Part shown: in pieces, positions 12,262 through 24,219 of the stretch
Layout of the letters: every line of letters begins with the position of its first letter
How positions within the stretch are numbered: the first letter of the stretch is position 1
Assembly (NCBI GenBank): GCA_963580455.1
Contig: OY756969.1
Span: forward strand, 24,586,760 to 24,650,759
Direction: 5' to 3'
Length of the DNA stretch: 64,000 bases
From: Euonymus europaeus
Taxonomy: Eukaryota > Streptophyta > Magnoliopsida > Celastrales > Celastraceae
The notes under the pieces: model-generated
Seen by the model: the letters and a program-made list of their open reading frames with translations, nothing else
Database searches by the model: none
What the model was told of the DNA's origin: nothing
Position numbers and translations under genes: made by a program

Positions 12262-14217
12262 AAATCAAAATCCGAAATGTCAGGATCGTAGAGCTCAAAA
12301 AGTAGTGTGAAATCAAGCTAAAAATCACCGAATTCAGAACTCGGAGTCAATGTATATTCATAAAACCGTTTACGTAAAGAAACCACATTCCGCGGCTAAC
12401 TAGGTGAAACGAGACCAACTAGCCACGAGTTCTGAAATCAAAATCCGAAAATCCATGATCGTAGAGCTCGAAAAGTAGTGTGAAATCAAGCTAAAAATCA
12501 CCGAATTCAGAACTCGGAGTCAACAGATATTCATAAAACCGTTTACGTAAAGAAACCACAGTGCGCGACTAAATAGGTGAAACGAGACCAACTAGCCACG
12601 AGTTCTGAAATCAAAATCCGAAATGCCAGGATCGTAGAGCTCGAAAGTAGTGTGAAATCAGGCTAAAAATCACAGAATTCAGAACTCGGAGTCAACGGAT
12701 ATTCATAAATCCGTTTACTTAAAGGAACCATATTGCGCGGCTAAATAGGTGAAACGAGACCAACTAGCCACGGGTTCTGAAATCAAAATCCGAAACTCCA
12801 GGATTTTAGATCTCGAAAAGTAGTGTGAAATCAAGCCAAAAATCACCGAATTCAGAACTCGGAGTCAACGGATATTCATAAAACCGTTTACGTAAAGAAA
12901 CCACATTTCGCGGCTAACTAGGTGAAACGAGACCAACTAGCCACGAGTTCTGAAATCAAAATCCGAAACGCCAGGATAGTAGAACTCGAAAAGTAGTGTG
13001 AAATCAAGCTAAAAATCACCGAATTAAGAACTCGGAGTCAACGGATATTCATAAAACCGTTTACGTAAAGAAACCATATTGCGCGGCTAAATAGGTGAAA
13101 CGAGACCAACTAGCCACGAGTTCTGAAATCAAAATCCGAAACGCCAGGATCGTAGAGCTCGAAAAGTAGTGTGAAATCAAGCTAAAAATCACCGAATTCA
13201 GAACTCGGAGTCAACGGATATTCATAAATCCGTTTACTTAAAGGAACCACATTGCGCGGCTAAATAGGTGAAACGAGACCAAATAGCCACGAGTTCTGAA
13301 ATCAAAATCCGAAACGCCAGGATCGTAGAGCTCGAAAAGTAGTGTGAAATCAAGCTACAAATCACCGAATTCAGAACTCGGAGTCAACGGATATTCATAA
13401 ATCCGTTTACGTAAAGAAACCACATTGCGCGGCTAAATAGGTGAAACGAGACCAACTAGCCACGAGTTCTGAAATCAAAATCCGAAACGCCAGGATCGTA
13501 GAGCTCGAAAAGTAGTGTGAAATCAAGCTAAAAATCACCGAATTCAGAACTCGGAGTCAACGGATATTCATAAATCCGTTTACGTAAAGAAACCACATTG
13601 CGCGGCTAAATAGGTGAAATGAGACCAACTAGCCACGAGTTCTGAAATCAAAATCCGAAACGCCAGGATCGTAGAGCTCGAAAAGTAGTGTGAAATCAAG
13701 CTAAAAATCACCGAATTCAAAACTCGGAGTCAACGGATATTCGTAAAACCGTTTACGTAAAGAAACCACATTTCGCGGCTAACTAGGTGAAACGAGACCA
13801 ACTAGCCACGAGTAATGAAATCAAAATCCGAAACGCCAGGATCGTAGAGCTCAAAAAGTAGTGTGAAATCAAGCTAAAAATCACCGAATTCAGAACTCGG
13901 AGTCAACGGATATTCATAAAACCGTTTACGTAAAGAAACCACATTGCGCGGCTAAATAGGTGAAACGAGACCAACTAGCCACGAGTTCTGAAATCAAAAT
14001 CCGAAACGCCAGGATCGTAGAGCTCGAAAAGTAGTGTGAAATCAAGCTAAAAATCACCGAATTCAGAACTCGGAGTCAACAGATATTCATAAATCCGTTT
14101 ACTTAAAGGACCACATTGCGCGGCTAAATAGGTGAAACGAGACCAAATAGCCACGAGTTCTGAAATCAAAATCCGAAACGCCAGGATGGTAGAGCTCGAA
14201 AAGTAGTGTGAAATCAA
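12262..14217 (+). repeat. 11-monomer segment, copy 2 (offset 3,112 bp)
   Basis: Second copy of 9150-11105. The match ends near 14217, where this copy has AAGCCAAAAATC and goes on with ATAAAACCG, while copy 1 has AAGCTAAAAATC and ATAAATCCG. Confidence 0.75.
12560..13642 (+). repeat. Six-monomer block, copy 3 of 3
   Basis: Third copy of the 7373-8455 block, with the same markers in the same order. It is part of the copy at about 12262-14217 of a longer segment first seen at 9150-11105. Private changes include AGATCTCG (SacI site lost, at about 12809) and AATCAGGCT. Confidence 0.8.
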
Positions 14218-14522
14218 GCCAAAAATCACCGAATTCAGAACTCGGAGTCAACGGATATTCATAAAACCGTTTACGTAAAGAAACCACATTTCGTGGCTAA
14301 CTAGGTGAAACAAGACCTACTAGCCACGAGTTCTGAAATCAAAATCCGAAAGGCCAGGATCGTAGAGCTCAAATAGTAGTGTGAAATCAAGCTAAAAATC
14401 ACCGAATTCAGAACTCGGAGTCAACGGATATTCATAAAACCGTTTACGTAAAGAAACCACATTGCGCGGCTAAATAGGTGAAACGAGACCAACTAGCCAC
14501 GAGTTCTGAAATCAAAATCCGA

Positions 14523-16078
14523 AATTCCAGAATTGTAGAGCTCAAAAAGTAGTGTGAAATCAAGCTAAAAATCACCGAATTCAGAACTCGGAGTCAACGG
14601 ATATTCATAAAACCGTTTACGTAAAGAAACCACATTTCGCGGCTAACTAGGTGAAACGAGACCAACTAGCCACGAGTTCTGAAATCAAAATCCAAAACGC
14701 CAGGATCGTAGAGCTCAAAAAGTAGTGTGAAATCAAGCTAAAAATCACCGAATTCAGAACTCGGAGTCAACGGATATTCATAAATCCGTTTACGTAAAGA
14801 AACCACATTGCGCGGCTAAATAGGTGAAACGTGACCAACTAGCCACGAGTTCTGAAATCAAAATCCGAAATGCCAGGATTGTAGAGCTCGAAAAGTAGTG
14901 TGAAATCAAGCTAAAAATCACCGAATTCAGAACTCGGAGTCAACGGATATTCATAAAACCGTTTACGTAAAGAAACCACATTTCGCGGCTAACTAGGTGA
15001 AACGAGACCAACTAGCCACGAGTTCTGAAATCAAAATCCGAAAGTCCAGGATCGTAGAGCTCAAAAAGTAGTGTGAAATCAAGCTAAAAATCACCGAATT
15101 CAGAACTTGGAGTCAACGGATATTCATAAATCCGTTTACGTAAAGAAACCACATTGCGCGGCTAAATAGGTGAAACGAGACCAACTAGCCACGAGTTCTG
15201 AAATAAAAATCCGAAATGCCAGGATTGTAGAGCTCGAAAAGTAGTGTGAAATCAAGCTAAAAATCACCGAATTCAGAACTCGGAATCAACGGATATTCAT
15301 AAAACCGTTTACGTAAAGAAACCACATTTCGCGGCTAACTAGGTGAAACGAGACCTACTAGCCACGAGTTCTGAAATCAAAATCCGAAACGCCAGGATCG
15401 TAGAGCTCAAAAAGTAGTGTGAAATCAAGCTAAAAATCACCGAATTCAGAACTCGGAGTCAACGGATATTCATAAAACCGTTTACGTAAGGAAACCACAT
15501 TTCGCGGCTAACTAGGTGAAACGAGACCAACTAGCCACGAGTTCTGAAATCAAAATCTGAAACGCCAGGATTGTAGAGCTCGAAAAGTAGTGTGAAATCA
15601 AGCTAAAAATAACCGAATTCAGAACTCGGAGTCAACGGATATTTATAAATCCGTTTACGTAAAGAAACCACATTTCGCGGCTAGCTAGGTCAAACGAGAC
15701 CCACTAGCCACGAGTTCTGAAATAAAAATCCGAAATGCCAGGATCGTAGAGCTCGAAAAGTAGTGTGAAATCAAGCTAAAAATCACCGAATTCAGAACTC
15801 GGAGTCAACGGATATTCATAAACCCGTTTACGTAAAGAAACCACATTGCGCGGCTAAATAGGTGAAACGAGACCAACTAGCCATGAGTTCTGAAATCAAA
15901 ATCCGAAACGCCAGGATTGTAGAGCTCAAAAAGTAGTGTGAAATCAAGCTAAAAATCACCGAATTCAGAACTCGGAGTCAACGGATATTCATAAAACCGT
16001 TTACGTAAAGAAACCACATTTCGCGGCTAACTAGCTGAAACGAGACCAACTAGCCACGAGTTCTGAAATCAAAATCCG
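14523..16078 (+). repeat. Transition into the pentamer tract, with left boundary segment
   Basis: The monomers here are of the types found in the pentamer tract downstream (GTGACCAACTAG, AAAGTCCAGG, CGGAATCAACGG), but in an irregular series. The segment from about 15388 to 16078 holds the rare chimera with ATTTATAAATCC and GGCTAGCTAGGTCAAACG. It recurs at 19885-20575 on the other side of the pentamer tract, offset 4,497 bp (26 monomers less 1 bp). No gene is present. Confidence 0.7.
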
Positions 16079-19000
16079 AAATACCAGGATCGTAGAGCTC
16101 AAAAAGTAGTGTGAAATCAAGCTAAAAATCACCGAATTCAGAACTCGGAGTCAACGGATATTCATAAATCCGTTTACGTAAAGAAACCACATTGCGCGGC
16201 TAAATAGGTGAAACGAGACCAACTAGCCACGAGTTCTGAAATAAAAATCCGAAATGCCAGGATTGTAGAGCTCGAAAAGTAGTGTGAAATCAAGCTAAAA
16301 ATCACCGAATTCAGAACTCGGAATCAACGGATATTCATAAAACCGTTTACGTAAAGAAACCATATTTCGCGGCTAACTAGGTGAAACGAGACCTACTAGC
16401 CACGAGTTCTGAAATCAAAATCCGAAACGCCAGGATCGTAGAGCTCGAAAAGTAGTGTGAAATCAAGCTAAAAATCACCGAATTCAGAACTCGGAGTCAA
16501 CGGATATTCATAAAACCGTTTATGTAAAGAAACCACATTTCGCGGCTAACTAGGTGAAACGAGACCAACCAGCCACGAGTTCTGAAATCAAAATCCGAAA
16601 CGCCAGGATCGTAGAGCTCAAAAAGTAGTGTGAAATCAAGCTAAAAATCACCGAATTCAGAACTCGGAGTCAACGGATATTCATAAATCCGTTTACGTAA
16701 AGAAACCCCATTGCGCGGCTAAATAGGTGAAACGTGACCAACTAGCCACGAGTTCTGAAATCAAAATCCGAAATGCCAGGATTGTAGAGCTCGAAAAATA
16801 GTGTGAAATCAAGCTAAAAATCACCGAATTCAGAACTCGGAGTCAACGGATATTCATAAAACCGTTTACGTAAAGAAACCACATTTCGCGGCTAACTAGG
16901 TGAAACGAGACCAACTAGCCACGAGTTCTGAAATCAAAATCCGAAAGTCCAGGATCGTAGAGCTCAAAAAGTAGTGTGAAATCAAGCTAAAAATCACCGA
17001 ATTCAGAACTCGGAGTCAACGGATATTCGTAAATCCGTTTACGTAAAGAAACCACATGGCGCGGCTAAATAGGTGAAACGAGACCAACTAGCCACGAGTT
17101 CTGAAATAAAAATCCGAAATGCCAGGATTGTAGAGCTCGAAAAGTAGTGTGAAATCAAGCTAAAAATCACCGAATTCAGAACTCGGAATCAACGGATATT
17201 CATAAAACCGTTTACGTAAAGAAACCATATTTCGCGGCTAACTAGGTGAAACGAGACCTACTAGCCACGAGTTCTGAAATCAAAATCCGAAACGCCAGGA
17301 TCGTAGAGCTCGAAAAGTAGTGTGAAATCAAGCTAAAAATCACCGAATTCAGAACTCGGAGTCAACGGATATTCATAAAACCGTTTACGTAAAGAACCAC
17401 ATTTCGCGGCTAACTAGGTGAAACGAGACCAACCAGCCACGAGTTCTGAAATCAAAATCCGAAACGCCAGGATCGTAGAGCTCAAAAAGTAGTGTGAAAT
17501 CAAGCTAAAAATCACCGAATTCAGAACTCGGAGTCAACGGATATTCATAAATCCGTTTACGTAAAGAAACCACATTGCGCGGCTAAATAGGTGAAACGTG
17601 ACCAACTAGCCACGAGTTCTGAATTCAAAATCCGAAATGCCAGGATTGTAGAGCTCGAAAAATAGTGTGAAATCAAGCTAAAAATCACCGAATTCAGAAC
17701 TCGGAGTCAACGGATATTCATAAAACCGTTTACGTAAAGAAACCACATTTCGCGGCTAACTAGGTGAAACGAGACCAACTAGCCACGAGTTCTGAAATCA
17801 AAATCCGAAATACCAGGATCGTAGAGCTCAAAAAGTAGTGTGAAATCAAGCTAAAAATCACCGAATTCAGAACTCGGAGTCAACGGATATTCATAAATCC
17901 GTTTACGTAAAGAAACCACATTGCGCGGCTAAATAGGTGAAACGAGACCAACTAGCCACGAGTTCTGAAATAAAAATCCGAAATGCCAGGATTGTAGAGC
18001 TCGAAAAGTAGTGTGAAATCAAGCTAAAAATCACCGAATTCAGAACTCGGAATCAACGGATATTCATAAAACCGTTTACGTAAAGAAACCATATTTCGCG
18101 GCTAACTAGGTGAAACGAGACCTACTAGCCACGAGTTCTGAAATCAAAATCCGAAACGCCAGGATCGTAGAGCTCGAAAAGTAGTGTGAAATCAAGCTAA
18201 AAATCACCGAATTCAGAACTCGGAGTCAACGGATATTCATAAAACCGTTTATGTAAAGAAACCACATTTCGCGGCTAACTAGGTGAAACGAGACCAACCA
18301 GCCACGAGTTCTGAAATCAAAATCCGAAACGCCAGGATCGTAGAGCTCAAAAAGTAGTGTGAAATCAAGCTAAAAATCACCGAATTCAGAACTCGGAGTC
18401 AACGGATATTCATAAATCCGTTTACGTAAAGAAACCCCATTGCGCGGCTAAATAGGTGAAACGTGACCAACTAGCCACGAGTTCTGAAATCAAAATCCGA
18501 AATGCCAGGATTGTAGAGCTCGAAAAATAGTGTGAAATCAAGCTAAAAATCACCGAATTCAGAACTCGGAGTCAACGGATATTCATAAAACCGTTTACGT
18601 AAAGAAACCACATTACGCGGCTAACTAGGTGAAACGAGACCAACTAGCCACGAGTTCTGAAATCAAAATCCGAAAGTCCAGGATCGTAGAGCTCAAAAAG
18701 TAGTGTGAAATCAAGCTAAAAATCACCGAATTCAGAACTCGGAGTCAACGGATATTCGTAAATCCGTTTACGTAAAGAAACCACATGGCGCGGCTAAATA
18801 GGTGAAACGAGACCAACTAGTCACGAGTTCTGAAATAAAAATCCGAAATGCCAGGATTGTAGAGCTCGAAAAGTAGTGTGAAATCAAGCTAAAAATCACC
18901 GAATTCAGAACTCGGAATCAACGGATATTCATAAAACCGTTTACGTAAAGAAACCATATTTCGCGGCTAACTAGGTGAAACGAGACCTACTAGCCACGAG

Positions 19001-19870
19001 TTCTGAAATCAAAATCCGAAACGCCAGGATCGTAGAGCTCGAAAAGTAGTGTGAAATCAAGCTAAAAATCACCGAATTCAGAACTCGGAGTCAACGGATA
19101 TTCATAAAACCGTTTACGTAAAGAAACCACATTTCGCGGCTAACTAGGTGAAACGAGACCAACCAGCCACGAGTTCTGAAATCAAAATCCGAAACGCCAG
19201 GATCGTAGAGCTCAAAAAGTAGTGTGAAATCAAGCTAAAAATCACCGAATTCAGAACTCGGAGTCAACGGATATTCATAAATCCGTTTACGTAAAGAAAC
19301 CACATTGCGCGGCTAAATAGGTGAAACGTGACCAACTAGCCACGAGTTCTGAATTCAAAATCCGAAATGCCAGGATTGTAGAGCTCGAAAAATAGTGTGA
19401 AATCAAGCTAAAAATCACCGAATTCAGAACTCGGAGTCAACGGATATTCATAAAACCGTTTACGTAAAGAAACCACATTTCGCGGCTAACTAGGTGAAAC
19501 GAGACCAACTAGCCACGAGTTCTGAAATCAAAATCCTAAAGTCCAGGATCGTAGAGCTCAAAAAGTAGTGTGAAATCAAGCTAAAAATCACCGAATTCAG
19601 AACTCGGAGTCAACGGATATTCGTAAATCCGTTTACGTAAAGAAACCACATGGCGCGGCTAAATAGGTGAAACGAGACCAACTAGCCACGAGTTCTGAAA
19701 TAAAAATCCGAAATGCCAGGATTGTAGAGCTCGAAAAGTAGTGTGAAATCAAGCTAAAAATCACCGAATTCAGAACTCGGAATCAACGGATATTCATAAA
19801 ACCGTTTACGTAAAGAAACCACATTTCGCGGCTAACTAGGTGAAACGAGACCAACTAGCCACGAGTTCTG
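16075..19870 (+). repeat. Pentamer HOR (865 bp) nested in a decamer (1,730 bp)
   Basis: The marker GACCAACCAGCC appears at 16563, 17427, 18292 and 19157, spaced 864, 865 and 865 bp, exactly five monomers (the first unit lacks 1 bp at about 17391). A second layer is visible. AAACCCCATT at about 16706/18435, TTTATGTAAAG at about 16519/18249, GAATTCAAAATCC at about 17620/19350, and AAATACCAGG alternating with AAAGTCCAGG all repeat at 1,729-1,730 bp. The array was therefore amplified as a decamer made of two diverged pentamers. Order of monomers in a pentamer: A with GTGACC; B with ATTGTAGAG and AAATAG; A with GTCC or ATACC; B with CGGAATC and CCTACTAG; B with CCAACCAG. Confidence 0.85.
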
Positions 19871-22800
19871 AAATCAAAATCTGAAACGCCAGGATTGTAG
19901 AGCTCAAAAAGTAGTGTGAAATCAAGCTAAAAATCACCGAACTCAGAACTCGGAGTCAACGGATATTCATAAAACCGTTTACGTAAAGAAACCACATTTC
20001 GCGGCTAACTAGGTGAAACGAGACCAACTAGCCACGAGTTCTGAAATCAAAATCTGAAACGCCAGGATTGTAGAGCACGAAAAGTAGTGTGAAATCAAGC
20101 TAAAAATAACCGAATTCAGAACTCGTAGTCAACGGATATTTATAAATCCGTTTACGTAAAGAAACCACATTTCGCGGCTAGCTAGGTCAAACGAGACCTA
20201 CTAGCCACGAGTTCTGAAATAAAAATCCGAAATGCCAGGATCGTAGAGCTCGAAAAGTAGTGTGAAATCAAGCTAAAAATCACCGAATTCAGAACTCGGA
20301 GTCAACGGATATTCATAAATCCGTTTACGTAAAGAAACCACATTGCGCGGCTAAATAGGTGAAACGAGACCAACTAGCCATGAGTTCTGAAATCAAAATC
20401 CGAAACGCCAGGATTGTAGAGCTCAAAAAGTAGTGTGAAATGAAGCTAAAAATCACCGAATTCAGAACTCGGAGTCAACGGATATTCATAAAACCGTTTA
20501 CGTAAAGAAACCACATTTCGCGGCTAACTAGGTGAAACGAGACCAACTAGCAACGAGTTCTGAAATGAAAATCCGAAATGCCAGGATCGTAGAGCTCAAA
20601 AAGTAGTGTGAAATCAAGCTAAAAATCACCGAATTCAGAACTCGGAGTCAACGGATATTCATAAATCCGTTTACGTAAAGAAACCACATTGCGCGGCTAA
20701 ATAGGTGAAACGAGACTAACTAGCCACGAGTTCTGAAATAAAAATCCGAAATGCCAGGATTGTAGAGCTCAAAAAGTAGTGTGAAATCAAGCTAAAAATC
20801 ACCGAATTCAGAACTTAGAATCAACGGATATTCATAAAACCGTTTACGTAAAGAAACCACATTTCGCGGCTAACTAGGTGAAACGAGACCTACTAGCCAC
20901 GAGTTCTGAAATCAAAAACCGAAATGCCAGGATCGTAGAGCTCGAAAAGTAGTGTGAAATCAAGCTAAAAATCACCGAATTCAGAACTCGGAGTCAACGG
21001 ATATTCATAAAACCGTGTACGTAAAGAAACCACATTTCGCGGCTAACTAGGTGAAACGAGACCAACTAGCCACGAGTTCTGAAATCAAAATCCGAAACGC
21101 CAGGATTGTAGAGCTCGAAAAGTAGTGTGAAATCAAGCTAAAAATAACCGAATTCAGAACTCGGAGTCAACGGATATTCATAAAACCGTTTACGTAAAGA
21201 AACCACATTTCGCGGCTAACTAGGTGAAACGAGACCTACTAGCCACGAGTTCTGAAATCAAAAACCGAAACGCCAGGATCGTAGAGCTCAAAAAGTAGTG
21301 TGAAATCAAGCTAAAAATCACCGAATTCAGAACTCGGAGTCAACGGATATTCATAAAACCGTTTACGTAAAGAAACCACATTTCGCGGCTAACTAGGTGA
21401 AACGAGACCAACTAGCCACGAGTTCTGAAATCAAAATCCGAAGCGCCAGGATCGTAGAGCTCAAAAAGTAGTGTGAAATCAAGCTAAAAATCACCGAATT
21501 CAGAACTTGGAGTCAACGGATATTCATAAATCCGTTTACGTAAAGAAACCACATTGCGCGGCTAAATGGGTGAAACGAGACCAACTAGCCTTGAGTTCTG
21601 AAATCAAAATCCGAAATGCCAGGATTGTAGAGCTCGAAAAGTAGTGTGAAATCAAGCTAAAAATCACCGAATTCAGAACTCGGAGTCAACGGATATTCAT
21701 AAAACCGTTTACGTAAAGAAACCACATTTCGCGGCTAACTAGGTGAAACGAGACCTACTAGCCACGAGTTCTGAAATCAAAATCCGAAATGCCAGGATCG
21801 TAGAGCTCGAAAAGTAGTGTGAAATCAAGCTAAAAATCCCCGAATTCAGAACTCGGAGTCAACGGATATTCCTAAAACCGTTTACGTAAAGAAACCACAT
21901 TTCGCGGCTAACTAGGTTAAACGAGACCAACTAGCCACGAGTTATGAAATCAAAATCCGAAACACCAGGATTGTAGAGCTCGAAAAGTAGTGTGGAATCA
22001 AGCTAAAAATAACCGAATTCAGAACTCGGAGTCAACGGATATTCATAAAACCGTTTACGTAAAGAAACCACATTTCGCGGCTAACTAGGTGAAACGAGAC
22101 CAACTAGCCACGAGTTCTGAAATCAAAATCCGTAACGCCAGGATTGTAGAGCTCGAAAATTATTGTGAAATCAAGCTAAAAATTACCGAATTCAGAACTC
22201 GGAGTCAACGGATATTCATAAAACCGTTTACGTAAAGAAACCACATTTCGCGGCTAACTAGGTGAAACGAGACCTACTAACCACGAGTTCTGAAATCAAA
22301 ATCCGAAATGCCAGGATCGTAGAGCTCGAAAAGTAGTGCGAAATCAAGCTAAAAATCACCGAATTCAGAACTCGGAGTCAACGGATATTCATAAAACCGT
22401 TTACGTAAAGAAACCACATTTCGCGGCTAACTAGGTGAAACGAGACCAACTAGCCACGAATTCTGAAATCAAAATCCGAAACGCCAGGATCGTAGAGCTC
22501 GAAAAGTAGTGTGAAATCAAACTAAAAATCACCGAATTCAGTACTCGGAGTCAACGGATAATTATAAATCCGTTTACGTAAAGAAACCACATTGCGCGGC
22601 TAAATAGGTGAAACTAGACCAACTAGCCACGAGTTCTGAAATCAAATTCCGAAACTCCAGGATTGTAGAGCTCGGAAAGTAGTGTGAAATCAAGCTAAAA
22701 ATCACCGAATTCAGAACTCGGAGTCAACGGATATTCGTAAAACCGTTTACGTAAAGAAACCACATTTCGCGGCTAACTAGGTGAAACGAGACCAACTAGC

Positions 22801-24219
22801 CACGAGTTCAGAAATCAAAATCCGAAATGCCAGGATCGTAGAGCTCAAAAAGTAGTGTGAAATCAAGCTAAAAATCACCGAATTCAGAACTCGGAGTCAA
22901 CGGATATTCATAAAACCGTTTACGTAAAGAAACCACATTTCGCGGCTAACTAGGTAAAACGAGACCAACTAGCCACGAGTTCTGAAATCAAAATCCAAAA
23001 CGCAAGGATCTTAGAGCTCAAAAGGGAGTGTGAAATCAAGCTAAAAATCACCGAATTCAGAACTCGGAGTCAACGGATATTCATAAATCCGTTTAAGTAA
23101 AGAAACCACATTGCGCGCCTAAATAGTTGAAACGAGACCAACTAGCCACGAGTTCTGAAATCAAAATCCGAAACGCCAGGATTGTTGAGCTCGAAAAGTA
23201 GTGTGAAATCAAGCTAAAAATCACCGAATTCAGAACTCGGAGTCAACGGATATTCATAAAACCGTTTACGTAAAGAACCACATTTTGCGGCTAACTAGGT
23301 GAAACGAGACAACTAGCCACGAGTTCTGAAATCAAAATCCGAAACTCCGGGATCGTAGAGCTCAAAAAGTAGTGTGAAATCAAGCTAAAAATCACCGAAT
23401 TCAGAACTCGGAGTCAGCGGATATTCATAAATCCGTTTACGTAAAGAAACCACATTGCGCGGCTAAATAGGTGAAACTAGACCAACTAGCCACGAGTTCT
23501 GAAATCAAAATCCGAAACGCCAGGATTGTAGAGCTCGAAAAGTAGTGTGAAATCAAGCTAAAAATCACCGAATTCAGAACTCGGAGTCAACGGATATTCA
23601 TAAAACCGTTTAGGTAAAGAAACCACATTTCGCGGCTAACTAGGTGAAACGAGACCAACTAGCGACGAGTTCTGAAATCAAAATCCGAAATGCCAGGATC
23701 GTAGAGCTCAAAAAGTAGTGTGAAATCAAGCTAAAAATCACCGAATTCAGAACTCGGAGTCAACGGATATTCATAAAACTGTTTACGTAAGGAAACCACA
23801 TTTCGCGGCTAACTAGGTGAAACGAGACCAACTAGCCACGAGTTCTGAAATCAAAATCCGAAACGCCAGGATCGTAGAGCTCGAAAAGTAGTGTAAAATC
23901 AAGCTAAAAATCACCGAATTCAGAACTCGGAGTCAACGGATATTCATAAATCCGTTTACGTAAAGAAACCACATTGCGCGGCTAAATAGGTGAAACTAGA
24001 CCAACTAGCCACGAGTTCTGAAATCAAAATCCGAAACGCCAGCATAGTAGAGCTCGAAACGTAGTGTGAAATCAAGCTAAAAATCACCGAATTCAGAACT
24101 CGGAGTCAACGGATATTCATAAAACCGTTTACGTAAAGAAACCACATTTCGCGGCTAACTAGGTGAAACGAGACCAACTAGCCACGAGTTCTGAAATCAA
24201 AATCCGAAATGCCAGGATT
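19871..24219 (+). repeat. Heterogeneous satellite monomers, right boundary segment included
   Basis: The first four monomers (19885-20575) repeat the left boundary segment of the pentamer tract. After that, class A and B monomers follow with no period I could establish. The first 171-bp double-deletion monomer of the window appears at about 23274, and the GGGAGTG/CGCAAGGATCTT marker monomer first appears at about 22996. No gene is present. Confidence 0.7.

Larger units (their letters stand above)
1..14522 (+). repeat. Mosaic subregion 1: dispersed five-monomer cassette
   Basis: This stretch is marked by a recurring monomer series: a copy with ATAAAAATCC at its end, one with ACGACATTT, one with AATCGCCGAATTCAAAAC, one with TAGTATGAAATC, and one or more with CAATGTATATT. 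The ACGACATTT marker occurs at 969, 2871, 4427, 5292, 6676, 8578 and 11344. The spacings are 1902, 1556, 865, 1384, 1902 and 2766 bp, that is 11, 9, 5, 8, 11 and 16 monomers allowing 0-2 bp of deletion. The cassette is therefore copied many times, but not at a fixed period. No gene is present in this stretch. Confidence 0.8.

Noticed and set aside
3845..14287. Reverse-strand open frames of 60-62 codons at 3845-4027, 3897-4085, 10935-11117, 14047-14229 and 14099-14287
   Set aside because: They lie wholly in satellite sequence and are near-identical because the DNA is repeated. Adjoining monomers with 1-bp changes close the frame. The monomer length is not a multiple of three, so frames cannot persist, and no coding signature is seen.
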